From assembly GCF_050410795.1 (NCBI RefSeq), contig NZ_CP191258.1:3968001-4032000 (forward strand): DNA of 64,000 nucleotides, read 5' to 3'. Each line of letters opens with the position of its first letter. Positions within the stretch are counted from its first letter, which is position 1. A program made the translations under genes and the position numbers. Below the pieces are notes generated by a model. That model did not search any database. It was not told where the DNA came from and was given only the letters and a program-made list of their open reading frames with translations. Shown here piece after piece: positions 17,647 through 29,404 of this stretch. Source of the stretch: Fontivita pretiosa. Its GTDB lineage: Bacteria; Planctomycetota; Phycisphaerae; Tepidisphaerales; Tepidisphaeraceae.

Positions 17647-17689
17647 AAAAGACTCCCGACCCCTTATTTTAAGGGGTCGGGAGTCTTTT
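17647..17689. terminator. Bidirectional terminator / palindromic repeat, copy 1
   Basis: A perfect inverted repeat: 20-bp arms at 17647-17666 and 17670-17689 with a 3-nt loop (TTT). The arms start with AAAAGACTCCCG and end with CGGGAGTCTTTT, so both strands show a GC stem followed by a T tract. It lies between two convergent genes, ideal for terminating both. The same 20-bp-arm palindrome exists at 31088-32204, where an insertion element has split it. Confidence 0.8.
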
Positions 17690-17697
17690 TCGGCTGT

Positions 17698-18906
<1,209 letters not shown>

Positions 18907-18960
18907 GTTGCAGCACGGGCGTGCGGCCCGTACCCATGAATGCTGCGCGGGACGGCCTCG

Positions 18961-20235
18961 TCAGGTTGATTCGCTCACGGCACCAAGCGTCGCCGACGGC
19001 TCGCGTGGCTGGCGGTCGATCGGTGACAGATCGGGCAGTTCCCTGTCGGAGCGTGCTCCCAGCTCCCCGATCTTCCGCGCTGTCACCATCACCCGCGATT
19101 CCAGGGATCCCAAAAGCTCGTTGTAGCACTTGACGCTCTGCTCGAGGCTGGCCCCGAGCCTGGAAAAGTGCGTGGCCAGAACCGCGATCCGATCGTACAG
19201 GTCCTTGCCATGCTTGCGGATTTCCTCGGCGTTTTCGGCAATCTGCTCCTGCCGCCAGCCGAATTCGATCGCCTTCAGCAGCGCGATCAGAGTCGTGGGC
19301 GTGGCGACGATGACGCGATTCTTGAGGCAGTCCTCGATGAGCGTGCCGTCCTGTTCGACGGCGGCGTAGAGGAACGCCTCGCCCGGCAGGAACATCACGA
19401 CATACTCCGGTGAGCGTTTGAACTGGTTCCAGTAGCTCTTGGCGCCCAGTTCCACGGCGCGGCTGCGCACCTGTCGGGCATGGCGCGCCAGGCAGGCGCG
19501 GCGGTTGTCTTCATCCGGCGCGGCGGCGGCGTCCAGGAACGCATCCAGCGACACCTTGCAGTCGATCACAATCTGCCGGTCCCCGGGAAGATGCACGATC
19601 ATGTCGGGCCGCTGCCGACCATCTTCGGTATCGACCGAGGCCTGCTCGATGAAGTCGCATCGGGAGCTCAGCCCCGCCAGCTCGACCAGCCGCCGCAGCG
19701 TGATCTCGCCCCACTGTCCGCGCGTGGTAGGGCGGCGAAGCGCGGTCACGAGCTGCGTGGTCTGGAGGCTGAGCGTGCGCTGGGTCTCGGCCAGCGTGCC
19801 AAGTTGCTCGCGAAGCATGCTGTAGCTCTCGACGCGCGATTTTTCCAGCTCCGCCAGACGCGCCTGATACGTGTTGAGCAGCTCCTGCATCGGCTTGAGC
19901 AGGCCCTCGATCTGGGCCTTGCGCTGTTCCAGGCTGCCGACCGCCTCGGCGGAAAGCGCCGCGAATTTCTCCCTGGCCAGGTTCAGGAATGCCTCATTGT
20001 TCCGCTGAAGCGCATCGGAGCTGAGGCTGGCGAAGGCTTCACGGAGCCTGGCTTCGGCGGTGTCCAGCAGAGCCTGTTGGCGGAGCAGCTCCTGCTCGCG
20101 CGCCCCCAGCTTTTCTTCCAGCACGGCGCACTGTCGCTGAAGGTCGGCGATCAGCCCGCGGCAGCGGCGCTCTGCCAGCAGATACGCCACGACCGCGCCC
20201 AGCCCAAAACCCAGGATGCCCACAATCCATGCCAT
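18961..20235 (-). CDS. rmuC: DNA recombination protein RmuC
   Basis: A 424-residue RmuC-family protein. An N-terminal membrane anchor (~residues 3-21, WIVGILGFGLGAVVAYLLA) is followed by a long coiled coil (~25-140) and the RmuC nuclease-like core: RGQWGEITLRRLVELAGL, DMIVHLPGDRQIVIDCKVSLDAF, VVMFLPGEAFLYAA and VIVATPTTLIALLKAI. RmuC limits sequence inversions in Escherichia coli and is related to PD-(D/E)xK nucleases. The gene lies 54 bp upstream of the threonine dehydratase on the same strand; no functional link is implied. Confidence 0.9.
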   Translation of the reverse strand: MAWIVGILGFGLGAVVAYLLAERRCRGLIADLQRQCAVLEEKLGAREQELLRQQALLDTAEARLREAFASLSSDALQRNNEAFLNLAREKFAALSAEAVGSLEQRKAQIEGLLKPMQELLNTYQARLAELEKSRVESYSMLREQLGTLAETQRTLSLQTTQLVTALRRPTTRGQWGEITLRRLVELAGLSSRCDFIEQASVDTEDGRQRPDMIVHLPGDRQIVIDCKVSLDAFLDAAAAPDEDNRRACLARHARQVRSRAVELGAKSYWNQFKRSPEYVVMFLPGEAFLYAAVEQDGTLIEDCLKNRVIVATPTTLIALLKAIEFGWRQEQIAENAEEIRKHGKDLYDRIAVLATHFSRLGASLEQSVKCYNELLGSLESRVMVTARKIGELGARSDRELPDLSPIDRQPREPSATLGAVSEST

Positions 20236-20355
20236 AGGTTAACGTGTCCCTAACGCAAGCACTGTAACAGGATGAGCATGGGCATCGCAAATGAAATGAT
20301 CGGGAGAAGACCTCGGGCCGGGATATGATCGGTGATCCTACTTCGGGAGCGCAAC

Positions 20356-22584
<2,229 letters not shown>

Positions 22585-22632
22585 ACATTCACGTTCATGT
22601 CACGTGCGTCCTGGTCGTGCTACATCCGCAGT

Positions 22633-25600
22633 CTATCCCAGCTTGGCCAGCTCGGCTTCGGCCTCAGTCAGTTGGGTCCTGGTCTGCTCGACCAGGTGCG
22701 GCGGCGCCTTGGCCAGGTAGGCGTGGTTGCTCAGCCGAGCCCGCAGGGCAAGGATCTGCCTGGTCAGTTCATCGCGTCGTTTGGCGATTCGCTGCCTCTC
22801 GGCGTCGGGATCGACCAGACCTTCGACATAGATTTCGCACCCGGCGGCCAGGGCGCGGGCGGCGTTGGCGATGGGCGACAGGTCGGCGCGGACATCCCTG
22901 AGCATGCAGGTGGCCAGCAGCTCGATCATCTCGCGGGCATCGTGAATCTGCCGCGCCGCTTCGCCGGGCGCCAGGATCGAAACCGTCACGGTCTTTTTCG
23001 CGTCCACCTTGTACTGGTTTCGCAGGTTGCGGATCGCGACGATGATCTCCTGAAGCCTGGGGAAGATGTGCTCGGCCGCCTGCGCGAAGTCGCCGACCTG
23101 CGGCCAGGCGGCGCGGATGAGCAGCGGGCTGGTGCAGCTCATCAGCCGTCCGGGCAGGCCCCGCTCCGGGTAGGCCTGGTTCAGCCGCTGCCAGATCGTT
23201 TCGGTGATGAACGGAATGATCGGGTGCATCAGCCGAAGCGCTCCGTCCAGCACACTGGCCAGGATGTGCGCCGTCAGCGGCGCGCGCGCCGGATCCTTCA
23301 GGGCGGGCTTGGAAGCCTCCACATACCAGTCGCAGAAATCACGCCAGAAAAAGTCGTAGCATGCCCGCGCGTACTGGTCGAAGCGATAGTTGGCCAGCGC
23401 GTCGTTGGCTTCAGCGACCGTGCGGTTGAACCGCGAGACGATCCAGCGGTCGGCCATGGACCATTTCGTTTCATCAAGGTACGCAGGCGCGGAGTCGTCC
23501 GATCTGCGATTCGAAGAAGACTGCTCGGTACTCTCCGTTTGCTCTGTGGCCACTGATTCGATCGACGCCAGCACGAACCTTGCCGCATTCCAGAGCTTGT
23601 TGCAGAGGTTGCGGCCAAGGTCGAACTTCTCGCTGGTGTTCTTGCCGTTGGGCAGGCGTTTGACGGGCATGCGCACGTCCTGCGTCTCGGTGGCCATGTG
23701 AGTGAGCGTGAATCGCAGGGCATCGGCGCCGTGGGATTCGATGATGTCCACGGGGTCCACGCCGTTGCCCTTGGACTTGGACATCCGCTCGCCCTTGCCA
23801 TCAAGGATCGTTGGGTTGATGGCGACGTGGTAGAAGGGAATGCCAAGCTGCTTGCCGAGCGCGCGAAGCTCCTGTTGTCCTCTCTCCCGGGAGTCCGGCT
23901 GAGAGGCGCTCGACGAAGAAGCCTCACCCCTGCCCTCTCCCGGAGTACCGGGCGAGGGAGAAGAAGTGCCCATGTTGTACATCCCCATCATCACCATCCG
24001 CGCCACCCAGAGGGTGATGATGTCCCGTCCGGTCACCAGGACGCTGGTGGGGTACCAGGTCTCCAGCTCCGCCGTTCGCTCCGGCCAGCCCAGCGTGCTG
24101 TGCGGCCACAGGGCCGAGCTGAACCACGTGTCCAGAACGTCGGGGTCCTGGACGAAACCGGCCGATTCGATGATCGCCTCAAGCTCCGGGTTCCCCGGTC
24201 GAACGCACGCATACTCGTGAGTCGTGCCCGTCCTCTCATCAATTGCTCGTTGGAAGCAAATCTGACCACGGAACTTATTTTTCAGGCGATCGTCGATGTT
24301 GATGCGCTCGGGCCATGTCTGGTCATCAGCAAAGCGATCCTCGCGTTTGTTGTGCTCAGGTTGCCAACTGCGACTCCACACCGGAATCCGATGCCCCCAC
24401 CAAAGCTGGCGTGAGATGGGCCAGTCGCGTTTTTCGCCCAGCCAGCTCAGGTACTGCTGGGCGTGGCGCTCGGGGAAGAACTTGATGATGCCCTCGCGCA
24501 CGACCTGGAGCGCCGGCTCGGCCAGCGGGGCCATCTTCACGAACCACTGGTCGCTCAAAAACGGCTCGATCGGCGTCTTGCTGCGGTCGGAGTGCCCGAC
24601 CTGCGTTTCGTAAGGCTCTTCCTTTTCCAGCAGGCCGGCGTGCATGAGGTCCTCGACGACCATCTTTCTGGCCTGCTCCCGCGGCATGCCCCGGTACTTC
24701 TCAGGGATCCGCGGATCGTCGTTGATCCGCCCATCGGGCGTGAGAATGTTGATGATGTCGATCCTGCCGTTCTGCCGCTGCCAGCAGGCGTAGTCGTTGG
24801 GGTCGTGCGCGGGCGTCACCTTCACGCAGCCGCTGCCGAACTCCATGTTCACCAGAATCGGGTCGGCGATGATCGGGATCTTTCTGCCGGTCAGCGGAAG
24901 CTCGACGAACTTGCCGATGGCCCAGTTCCAGCGCGGATCGTCGGGATGGACGGCGACGGCCGTGTCGCCGAGCATCGTCTCCGGACGCGTGGTGGCCACG
25001 ATCATGTAGCGGGGACGAGACGCAGCGGTGGAATCCGCGGCACTTTCAGTTCGTGTCCTTGTCGGTGCATCTGCTGGTCTGTCGGGCTGATCAACGATCG
25101 GATACCTCACGTGCCAAAGGCTCGTCTTGACCGTCTCGTAGTAGATCTCGTCGTCGCTGATCGAGGTTTGAAGGTGCACGTCCCAGTTGACCAGCCGTTT
25201 GCCGCGATAGATCAGGCCGTCCCTGAAAAGCTTGAAGAAAGTCTCGCGCACGGCGCGGGCGCACTGCTCGTCCAGCGTGAAGCGCGTGCGGTCCCAGTCG
25301 CAACTGCATCCCAGTCGCTTGAGCTGTTCCAGAATCCGCTGGCCGTACTGGTTCTTCCACTGCCAGATGCGCTGGACCAGCGCTTCTCGGCCGATGTCGT
25401 GGCGGGTCTTGTTTTCCCTTTCCTTCAGCTCCTTTTCGACCACGGCCTGGGTGGCGATTCCGGCGTGGTCGATGCCGGGGATCCAGACCGTATTGAAGCC
25501 GCGCATGCGGTGCACGCGGATGAGGATGTCCTGCAAGGTGTTGTTGATCGCGTGCCCCAGGTGCAGGGCGCCGGTGACGTTGGGGGGAGGAATCACGATG

Positions 25601-25719
25601 CAGTACGGCTGGCCGGGGTCGGTCGGTTCGGCATGGAACGACCGCTCGCTGAGCCACAGCTCGTACGTGGCGGGTTCGACGGATGCCGGGTCGTAGGTTT
25701 TGGGCAGTTCGGTGCTCAT
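22633..25719 (-). CDS. valS: Valyl-tRNA synthetase
   Basis: A 1028-residue class I aminoacyl-tRNA synthetase. The HIGH motif is in PPPNVTGALHLGHAINNTL (HLGH at 53-56) and KMSKS in KGERMSKSKGNGVDP (~640). The editing domain has the TRPETMLGDTAVAVHP segment. A C-terminal coiled coil (RRDELTRQILALRARLSN...LTEAEAELAKLG) is the ValRS-specific tRNA-binding arm. Just before KMSKS, between MGMYNMG and the strand IPFYHVAINPTILDGKG, lies a ~40-residue insert beginning SPSPGTPGEGRGEASSSSAS, derived from palindromic repeat DNA. The rest of the catalytic core looks intact, so the enzyme is presumably functional. Confidence 0.95.
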   Translation of the reverse strand: MSTELPKTYDPASVEPATYELWLSERSFHAEPTDPGQPYCIVIPPPNVTGALHLGHAINNTLQDILIRVHRMRGFNTVWIPGIDHAGIATQAVVEKELKERENKTRHDIGREALVQRIWQWKNQYGQRILEQLKRLGCSCDWDRTRFTLDEQCARAVRETFFKLFRDGLIYRGKRLVNWDVHLQTSISDDEIYYETVKTSLWHVRYPIVDQPDRPADAPTRTRTESAADSTAASRPRYMIVATTRPETMLGDTAVAVHPDDPRWNWAIGKFVELPLTGRKIPIIADPILVNMEFGSGCVKVTPAHDPNDYACWQRQNGRIDIINILTPDGRINDDPRIPEKYRGMPREQARKMVVEDLMHAGLLEKEEPYETQVGHSDRSKTPIEPFLSDQWFVKMAPLAEPALQVVREGIIKFFPERHAQQYLSWLGEKRDWPISRQLWWGHRIPVWSRSWQPEHNKREDRFADDQTWPERINIDDRLKNKFRGQICFQRAIDERTGTTHEYACVRPGNPELEAIIESAGFVQDPDVLDTWFSSALWPHSTLGWPERTAELETWYPTSVLVTGRDIITLWVARMVMMGMYNMGTSSPSPGTPGEGRGEASSSSASQPDSRERGQQELRALGKQLGIPFYHVAINPTILDGKGERMSKSKGNGVDPVDIIESHGADALRFTLTHMATETQDVRMPVKRLPNGKNTSEKFDLGRNLCNKLWNAARFVLASIESVATEQTESTEQSSSNRRSDDSAPAYLDETKWSMADRWIVSRFNRTVAEANDALANYRFDQYARACYDFFWRDFCDWYVEASKPALKDPARAPLTAHILASVLDGALRLMHPIIPFITETIWQRLNQAYPERGLPGRLMSCTSPLLIRAAWPQVGDFAQAAEHIFPRLQEIIVAIRNLRNQYKVDAKKTVTVSILAPGEAARQIHDAREMIELLATCMLRDVRADLSPIANAARALAAGCEIYVEGLVDPDAERQRIAKRRDELTRQILALRARLSNHAYLAKAPPHLVEQTRTQLTEAEAELAKLG
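23877..23968 (-). repeat. Palindromic repeat inserted in frame in valS
   Basis: The hairpin CCCTCTCCCGG at 23933-23943 pairs with CCGGGCGAGGG at 23948-23958 (10 of 11 pairs, loop AGTA). A second, degenerate hairpin is at ~23880-23906. Read on the minus strand, the stretch resembles the first part of the cluster at 4039-4095, including the CAGGGGTG and TTCTTC segments. The element adds a Ser/Gly/Arg-rich surface insert to an essential enzyme. Confidence 0.8.
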
Positions 25720-26094
25720 GGCAGACCAGATTTCAGGCTACACGGTTTGCCGGACAGATGGAACAGATCGCGGGGTCCGCGGCGAGTACGAGGACCGGCC
25801 ATCCGGCCAAGCCTAGGGCATGACGACAGCCCCGCGGCAGGTGGTGCATTGGATCGGTTTACAGCACATGGGTAGCATGGACAAAAGGTAGTCGGTTTGC
25901 CGGGCGGATCAAGCCTGCGGCGGTCCGCTGAACCCTGACATCGTCCAAACTTTAGTCCTCCGGGACAATTTTTTCGCGAATTCTGCAAGTCGATAACCGG
26001 CAGTGCCGATGAACAAAGCAGAAGGGGGACCGCGGGTATTATCGGACGCGCGTCGGGTGGTAGGAATCAGTCGGGTTCTCAGGCGGACAGAAAC
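25720..26094. other. Divergent intergenic region (valS / amidase-like gene)
   Basis: A 375-bp gap between two divergent genes. I see no convincing open reading frame, tRNA or T-box hallmark. A TATTAT hexamer at 26037-26042 could be a -10 box for the amidase-like gene, but there is no matching -35. Confidence 0.4.
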
Positions 26095-26694
26095 GTGAAA
26101 AAGCCGCACCGCAAAGTTGTCGTCTTCGCAACGCTCATATCGGTTCTGACGTTGACCAGCGCCCTGCTGTTGGCCCTGGCGCCGGCGCCGCTGACGCCGG
26201 ATGCTTCCTCAAGCCTCTTTGCCGTTGATCAGCCCGAGTCCCTGGACGTGATCTTCCAGACCCAGGTGGCGCCCCGTGGCGGACGATGGAAGTACATCTA
26301 CATCCACCAGAGCCGCACCGCCTCGGGCAACGCCATGAGCCTCAGCCGCGGCAGCGCGGGGCTGGGCGATCATTTCGTCATCGGCAATGGCGAGGGCGCC
26401 ATCGATGGGGAGATCCAGATCGGCCAGCGGTGGAACCAGCAGCTTCCTGCGCATCCGCCGGCTGGGGCGACGGGGATCGATCCGGCGTGCATCAGCATCT
26501 GCCTGATCGGGGACTTTGATCATGCCATGCCCACGTCCACGCAAATCCGCCGGCTGGCACAGCTCGTCAACGCGCTTCAGAGCCGCTTCGACATTCCAGC
26601 GGGGAAAGTGCTGATGATGCACGATTCCGGCGGCGCGACGGGGGTTGGAAAATACTTCCCGACCACCGCGTTCCGTGAGCAACTGCTGCCTTGA
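26095..26694 (+). CDS. N-acetylmuramoyl-L-alanine amidase / PGRP-like protein, possibly inactive
   Basis: A 199-residue protein starting at GTG 26095. An N-terminal hydrophobic segment (~8-30, VVVFATLISVLTLTSALLLA) is a signal or anchor. The rest follows the type 2 amidase/PGRP fold: KYIYIHQSRT (H71), LGDHFVIGNG (H93), ISICLIGDFD, PTSTQIRRLAQLVNALQ and IPAGKVLMMHDSGG (H176). The family usually binds zinc with a His at the first position, a His near the end and a Cys or Asp in CPG; here the CPG site reads KYFP. So it may be a non-catalytic peptidoglycan binder. The Ser/Thr kinase gene lies 258 bp downstream on the same strand. Confidence 0.65.
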   Translation: MKKPHRKVVVFATLISVLTLTSALLLALAPAPLTPDASSSLFAVDQPESLDVIFQTQVAPRGGRWKYIYIHQSRTASGNAMSLSRGSAGLGDHFVIGNGEGAIDGEIQIGQRWNQQLPAHPPAGATGIDPACISICLIGDFDHAMPTSTQIRRLAQLVNALQSRFDIPAGKVLMMHDSGGATGVGKYFPTTAFREQLLP

Positions 26695-26729
26695 TTGCGG
26701 ATTGGGGATCGGTCGGCCAATCCGCAATC
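26693..26729. repeat. Perfect 13-bp inverted repeat after the amidase-like gene
   Basis: GATTGCGGATTGG at 26693-26705 is perfectly complementary to CCAATCCGCAATC at 26717-26729, with an 11-nt loop. It starts within the stop codon of the amidase-like gene. Further degenerate units (CCGAATCCC, CCGCAATCCC) follow to ~26755. It could terminate transcription, but no T tract follows; a dispersed repeat is equally likely. Confidence 0.6.
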
Positions 26730-26952
26730 CCGAATCCCAAAGCCGCAATCCCGTGCTCCCCATTCTCTCCCTTGCATAAGCTGTGCGTTTGTTCTAACCT
26801 ACTTTGGTGGTAAATCCGTAGGGTGAGTCGTATCATTCGGCGGTTGCGGTTCATCGATATCTTCATCGACCGCCCTGTGGTTGTCCCCGCCCGATTCCCA
26901 CCGTTCGGGTGAGCGTGATGCAGACTTACCCGGCCGGGGTGGAACAAGTTGC

Positions 26953-27813
26953 ATGGCTCAGAAACTCCTCCACTATGATGTTCTGGAGCGCCTGGGGGAG
27001 GGTGCGCGAAGTACGATCTACCTCGTGCAAGACCCCGAAACCCGCCAGGTTTACGCGCTTAAGCACGTCGTCCGCGCTGAACCCAAGGACATCCGCTACA
27101 TCGAGCAGATGGAGACCGAGTACGAGATCAGCCGGCAGTTCACCCACCCCAACCTCCGCCGCGCCTACGACCTGAAAATCGTCAAAACGCTGCTGCTGAA
27201 GGTGAGCGAGGCGTTCATGGTAATGGAGTACGTGGACGGCAAGCCGCTGGATGTCCGTCCGCCCACCGATCTCATGGACATCATCGACACGTTCATCCAG
27301 GTCGCCGAGGGGATGCGGGCCATGCACCAGATGGGCTACGCCCACTGCGACATGAAGCCCAACAACGTCCTGCGCAACGATAAGGGGAAGGTCAAGATCA
27401 TCGACTTCGGACAGAGCTGCAAGATCGGCACGGTCAAGGAACGCATCCAGGGCACGCCGGACTTCATCGCCCCCGAGCAGGTGGCCCGGCGGCCGATCAG
27501 TGTACAGACGGACGTGTTCAACCTCGGGGCCACACTGTACTGGAACCTGACCGGCAAACACATTCCCACGCTTTACACGGTCAACAAGAAGGGGGAGAAC
27601 AGCTTCCTGCTGGACACGCGGATCGACACACCGGCGGATCTGAACCCCAAGGTTCCCCCGGTGCTTTCAAACCTGGTGATGGACTGCATCGCCACCAGCC
27701 CGCGCAAGCGTCCGCCGGACATGGACGCGGTCATTCAGCGGCTGGAGCTGGGCAAGCACATCCTCAGCAAGCAGATGCCTGCCGCCGGCGGCACCGCACA
27801 ACTGAATGTCTGA
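26953..27813 (+). CDS. Serine/threonine protein kinase, soluble, kinase domain only
   Basis: A 286-residue Hanks-type kinase. Subdomain motifs are the glycine loop GEGARSTIYLV (15-25), the ATP lysine in YALKHV (K37), the catalytic loop HCDMKPNNVL (131-140, with HCD instead of HRD), DFGQS (151-155) and GTPDFIAPE with TDVFNLGATLYWNLTG. The Arg-to-Cys change in HRD is seen in some bacterial kinases and suggests independence from activation-loop phosphorylation. No transmembrane or sensor domain is present. The frame opens at 26881, but homologous sequence starts at ATG 26953. A tiny lipoprotein gene follows 173 bp downstream. Substrates are unknown. Confidence 0.88.
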   Translation: MAQKLLHYDVLERLGEGARSTIYLVQDPETRQVYALKHVVRAEPKDIRYIEQMETEYEISRQFTHPNLRRAYDLKIVKTLLLKVSEAFMVMEYVDGKPLDVRPPTDLMDIIDTFIQVAEGMRAMHQMGYAHCDMKPNNVLRNDKGKVKIIDFGQSCKIGTVKERIQGTPDFIAPEQVARRPISVQTDVFNLGATLYWNLTGKHIPTLYTVNKKGENSFLLDTRIDTPADLNPKVPPVLSNLVMDCIATSPRKRPPDMDAVIQRLELGKHILSKQMPAAGGTAQLNV

Positions 27814-27986
27814 CTGAGTTCTGTCCGCGCCGTCCCACGTCAACTCGGCACGGGCACCGACATTTCCGCCAACCTGTCCGACGTCTGCAAACTTCGGTGA
27901 GCGTTTTGGCCGAATCAGCGGTGCAGCGCCCGCTGGCACCGGCTTTGCCCCGTCAAAGGCACGTGCACTAACAAAGGAGAACCCAT

Positions 27987-28109
27987 ATGGCACGCTGGCT
28001 CGTGTTACTTCTGCTGGGTGTGTTCACGACGGGCGCGATGGTCGGCTGCGAGATCGACGCCGACGCCGATGATGACGGCGGCAAGCTCGAAGTGGATGTG
28101 GACGATTGA
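27987..28109 (+). CDS. 40-residue Asp-rich lipoprotein
   Basis: A short gene with strong signals. AAAGGAG lies 7 nt before the ATG. The 40-codon product has a charged start (MARW), a hydrophobic core (LVLLLLGVFTTGAM) and a lipobox MVGC with the lipidated Cys at residue 21. The mature part would be only 20 residues, very acidic (EIDADADDDGGKLEVDVDD). It would sit on a membrane surface and could bind cations such as calcium (inference). A long RNA hairpin and T tract follow 39 bp downstream, so it likely forms its own transcript end. I recognise no family. Confidence 0.65.
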   Translation: MARWLVLLLLGVFTTGAMVGCEIDADADDDGGKLEVDVDD

Positions 28110-28147
28110 CATCGCCCGTCCAGTGAAAATCCCAAGCCGCCGCGGAA

Positions 28148-28244
28148 GGGTCTGCTATCGCGGGCCGGTATTTTAAGTCTCGCCATGTTGCATCGGCGAT
28201 ATCACAAAGTTCCGGTCCGCTAAAGCAGGCCCTTCTCTTTTTTT
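28148..28244 (+). ncRNA. Long structured RNA element ending in a U tract (complex terminator or sRNA)
   Basis: Three nested stems can be drawn by eye. Outer: 28148-28156 with 28224-28232 (9 bp, one G-U). Middle: 28160-28168 with 28212-28220 (9 bp, one G-U). Inner: 28180-28187 with 28191-28199 (8 bp, one bulged C, loop TTG). T7 follows at 28238-28244. It lies between the mini-lipoprotein gene and the convergent alcohol dehydrogenase gene. At minimum it is a plausible terminator for the plus-strand transcript; a stable small RNA is possible. Confidence 0.5.
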
Positions 28245-28252
28245 CGTTCATG

Positions 28253-29362
28253 TCAGATGACGATCACCCCCCGCGCGTCTTCGCCTTGCAGCAACTGCTC
28301 ATACGCCTGATTGATCTGCTCCAGTGAATAACGTCGCGAGACCAGCGAGTCGAGCTTGAGCCTCCCGGCCGTGTACAGCTCCAGCAGCATCGGGAAATCG
28401 CGATGCGCGTTGACGCTGCCGTAGTAGCTGCCTTTGATGGTCTTTTCCTCACGGACGATCCGTGCACCGGGCAGGTTGGTTGCTGAACCCATCGGCGAAA
28501 GTCCTGCCAGCGTCACGGTTCCCCCGGGGCGCGCCAGCTCCAGCGCCAGTTCCTGAAGCGCCGGGACACCGACGGCCTCGAAGCCGTGATCGGCGCCGCG
28601 GGAGCCTGTCATCGCCCGCACCTGCGCGATCAACTCACCGGGCGCGCCCGACACAAGAGCATGCGTCGCGCCCAGTTGCCGGGCGATCGCGAGCCGCCCG
28701 GGCTTCAAATCGATCGCAATGATCGGCCAGGCGCCGCACAACGCCGCGCCCTGGATGCAGCTTAATCCCACGCCGCCGCAGCCGATCACTGCGGCGGACT
28801 CTCCCGGGCGTATGCCGGCCGTGAACATCGCCGCCCCCACACCCGTCGCGACAGCGCAACCCACCAGCGCCGCGACCTCGAACGGCACATCCTTGCGCAC
28901 CTTCACACAGCTTTGCCGCGGCACCACCGTTCGCTCCGCAAAGCTTGCCAGACCGCAGTAGCTGTAGACCGGCCGGCCGTCCAGCCACAACCGCGTCGTG
29001 CCGTCGAGCATCGTGCCGGCCCAGATCGGGGCGGTGTACGTGTCGCACAGGTTTGGCCGACCGCGCAGGCAGTAGAAGCAGTGCCCACAGCTCGGTGCCC
29101 AGTTCAGCACGACGTGATCCCCGACGCCAAGATCGTCAACGCCCGCGCCGATCGCTTCGACTACGCCGGCGCCTTCGTGTCCGGCCACTACCGGCATGGG
29201 ATGTCTGGTGGCCCCCGTGACCAGATGCCAGTCGCTGTGGCAAACGCCCACCGCGCGCACCTTCACCAGCACTTCGCCAGCGCGCGGCTCCTGAAGCGAC
29301 AGCTCATCGATCACGAAAGGCCTGTTCGGCCCCAGCAGCACCGCCGCCTTGATCTTCACCAT
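28253..29362 (-). CDS. Zinc-dependent alcohol dehydrogenase (MDR superfamily)
   Basis: A 369-residue medium-chain dehydrogenase. Catalytic zinc ligands are C41 in VGVCHSDWH and H62 in VAGHEGAG. The structural zinc lobe has four cysteines in SCGHCFYCLRGRPNLC (C92, C95, C98, C106). The nucleotide-binding motif is GCGGVGLSCIQG, and the C-terminus is VKIKGSYYGSVN-like with MLLELYTAGRLKLDSLV. The family oxidises primary alcohols or aldehyde-thiol adducts; class III-like features suggest formaldehyde or aryl alcohol as candidates, but this is inference. The start is 42 bp from the divergent hydrolase gene. Confidence 0.9.
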   Translation of the reverse strand: MVKIKAAVLLGPNRPFVIDELSLQEPRAGEVLVKVRAVGVCHSDWHLVTGATRHPMPVVAGHEGAGVVEAIGAGVDDLGVGDHVVLNWAPSCGHCFYCLRGRPNLCDTYTAPIWAGTMLDGTTRLWLDGRPVYSYCGLASFAERTVVPRQSCVKVRKDVPFEVAALVGCAVATGVGAAMFTAGIRPGESAAVIGCGGVGLSCIQGAALCGAWPIIAIDLKPGRLAIARQLGATHALVSGAPGELIAQVRAMTGSRGADHGFEAVGVPALQELALELARPGGTVTLAGLSPMGSATNLPGARIVREEKTIKGSYYGSVNAHRDFPMLLELYTAGRLKLDSLVSRRYSLEQINQAYEQLLQGEDARGVIVI

Positions 29363-29404
29363 GCCGTTTTCTTATCGTTAGCAGAACCCGGAGGCAAAGT
29401 GGGC

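Noticed and set aside
17647..17689. CRISPR or tandem-repeat origin for the shared palindrome
   Set aside because: There is no regular spacing and only two distant copies in the window; a terminator-like dispersed repeat explains it.
28148..28244. Signal recognition particle RNA or 6S RNA
   Set aside because: The SRP domain IV GGAAGCAGC-type loop and the 6S open bubble are both absent; the element is shorter and differently built.
28024..28251. 75-codon minus-strand frame covering the structured RNA
   Set aside because: The nested stems plus U tract explain the region better; the frame overlaps the mini-lipoprotein gene and ends in an Arg/His tract.
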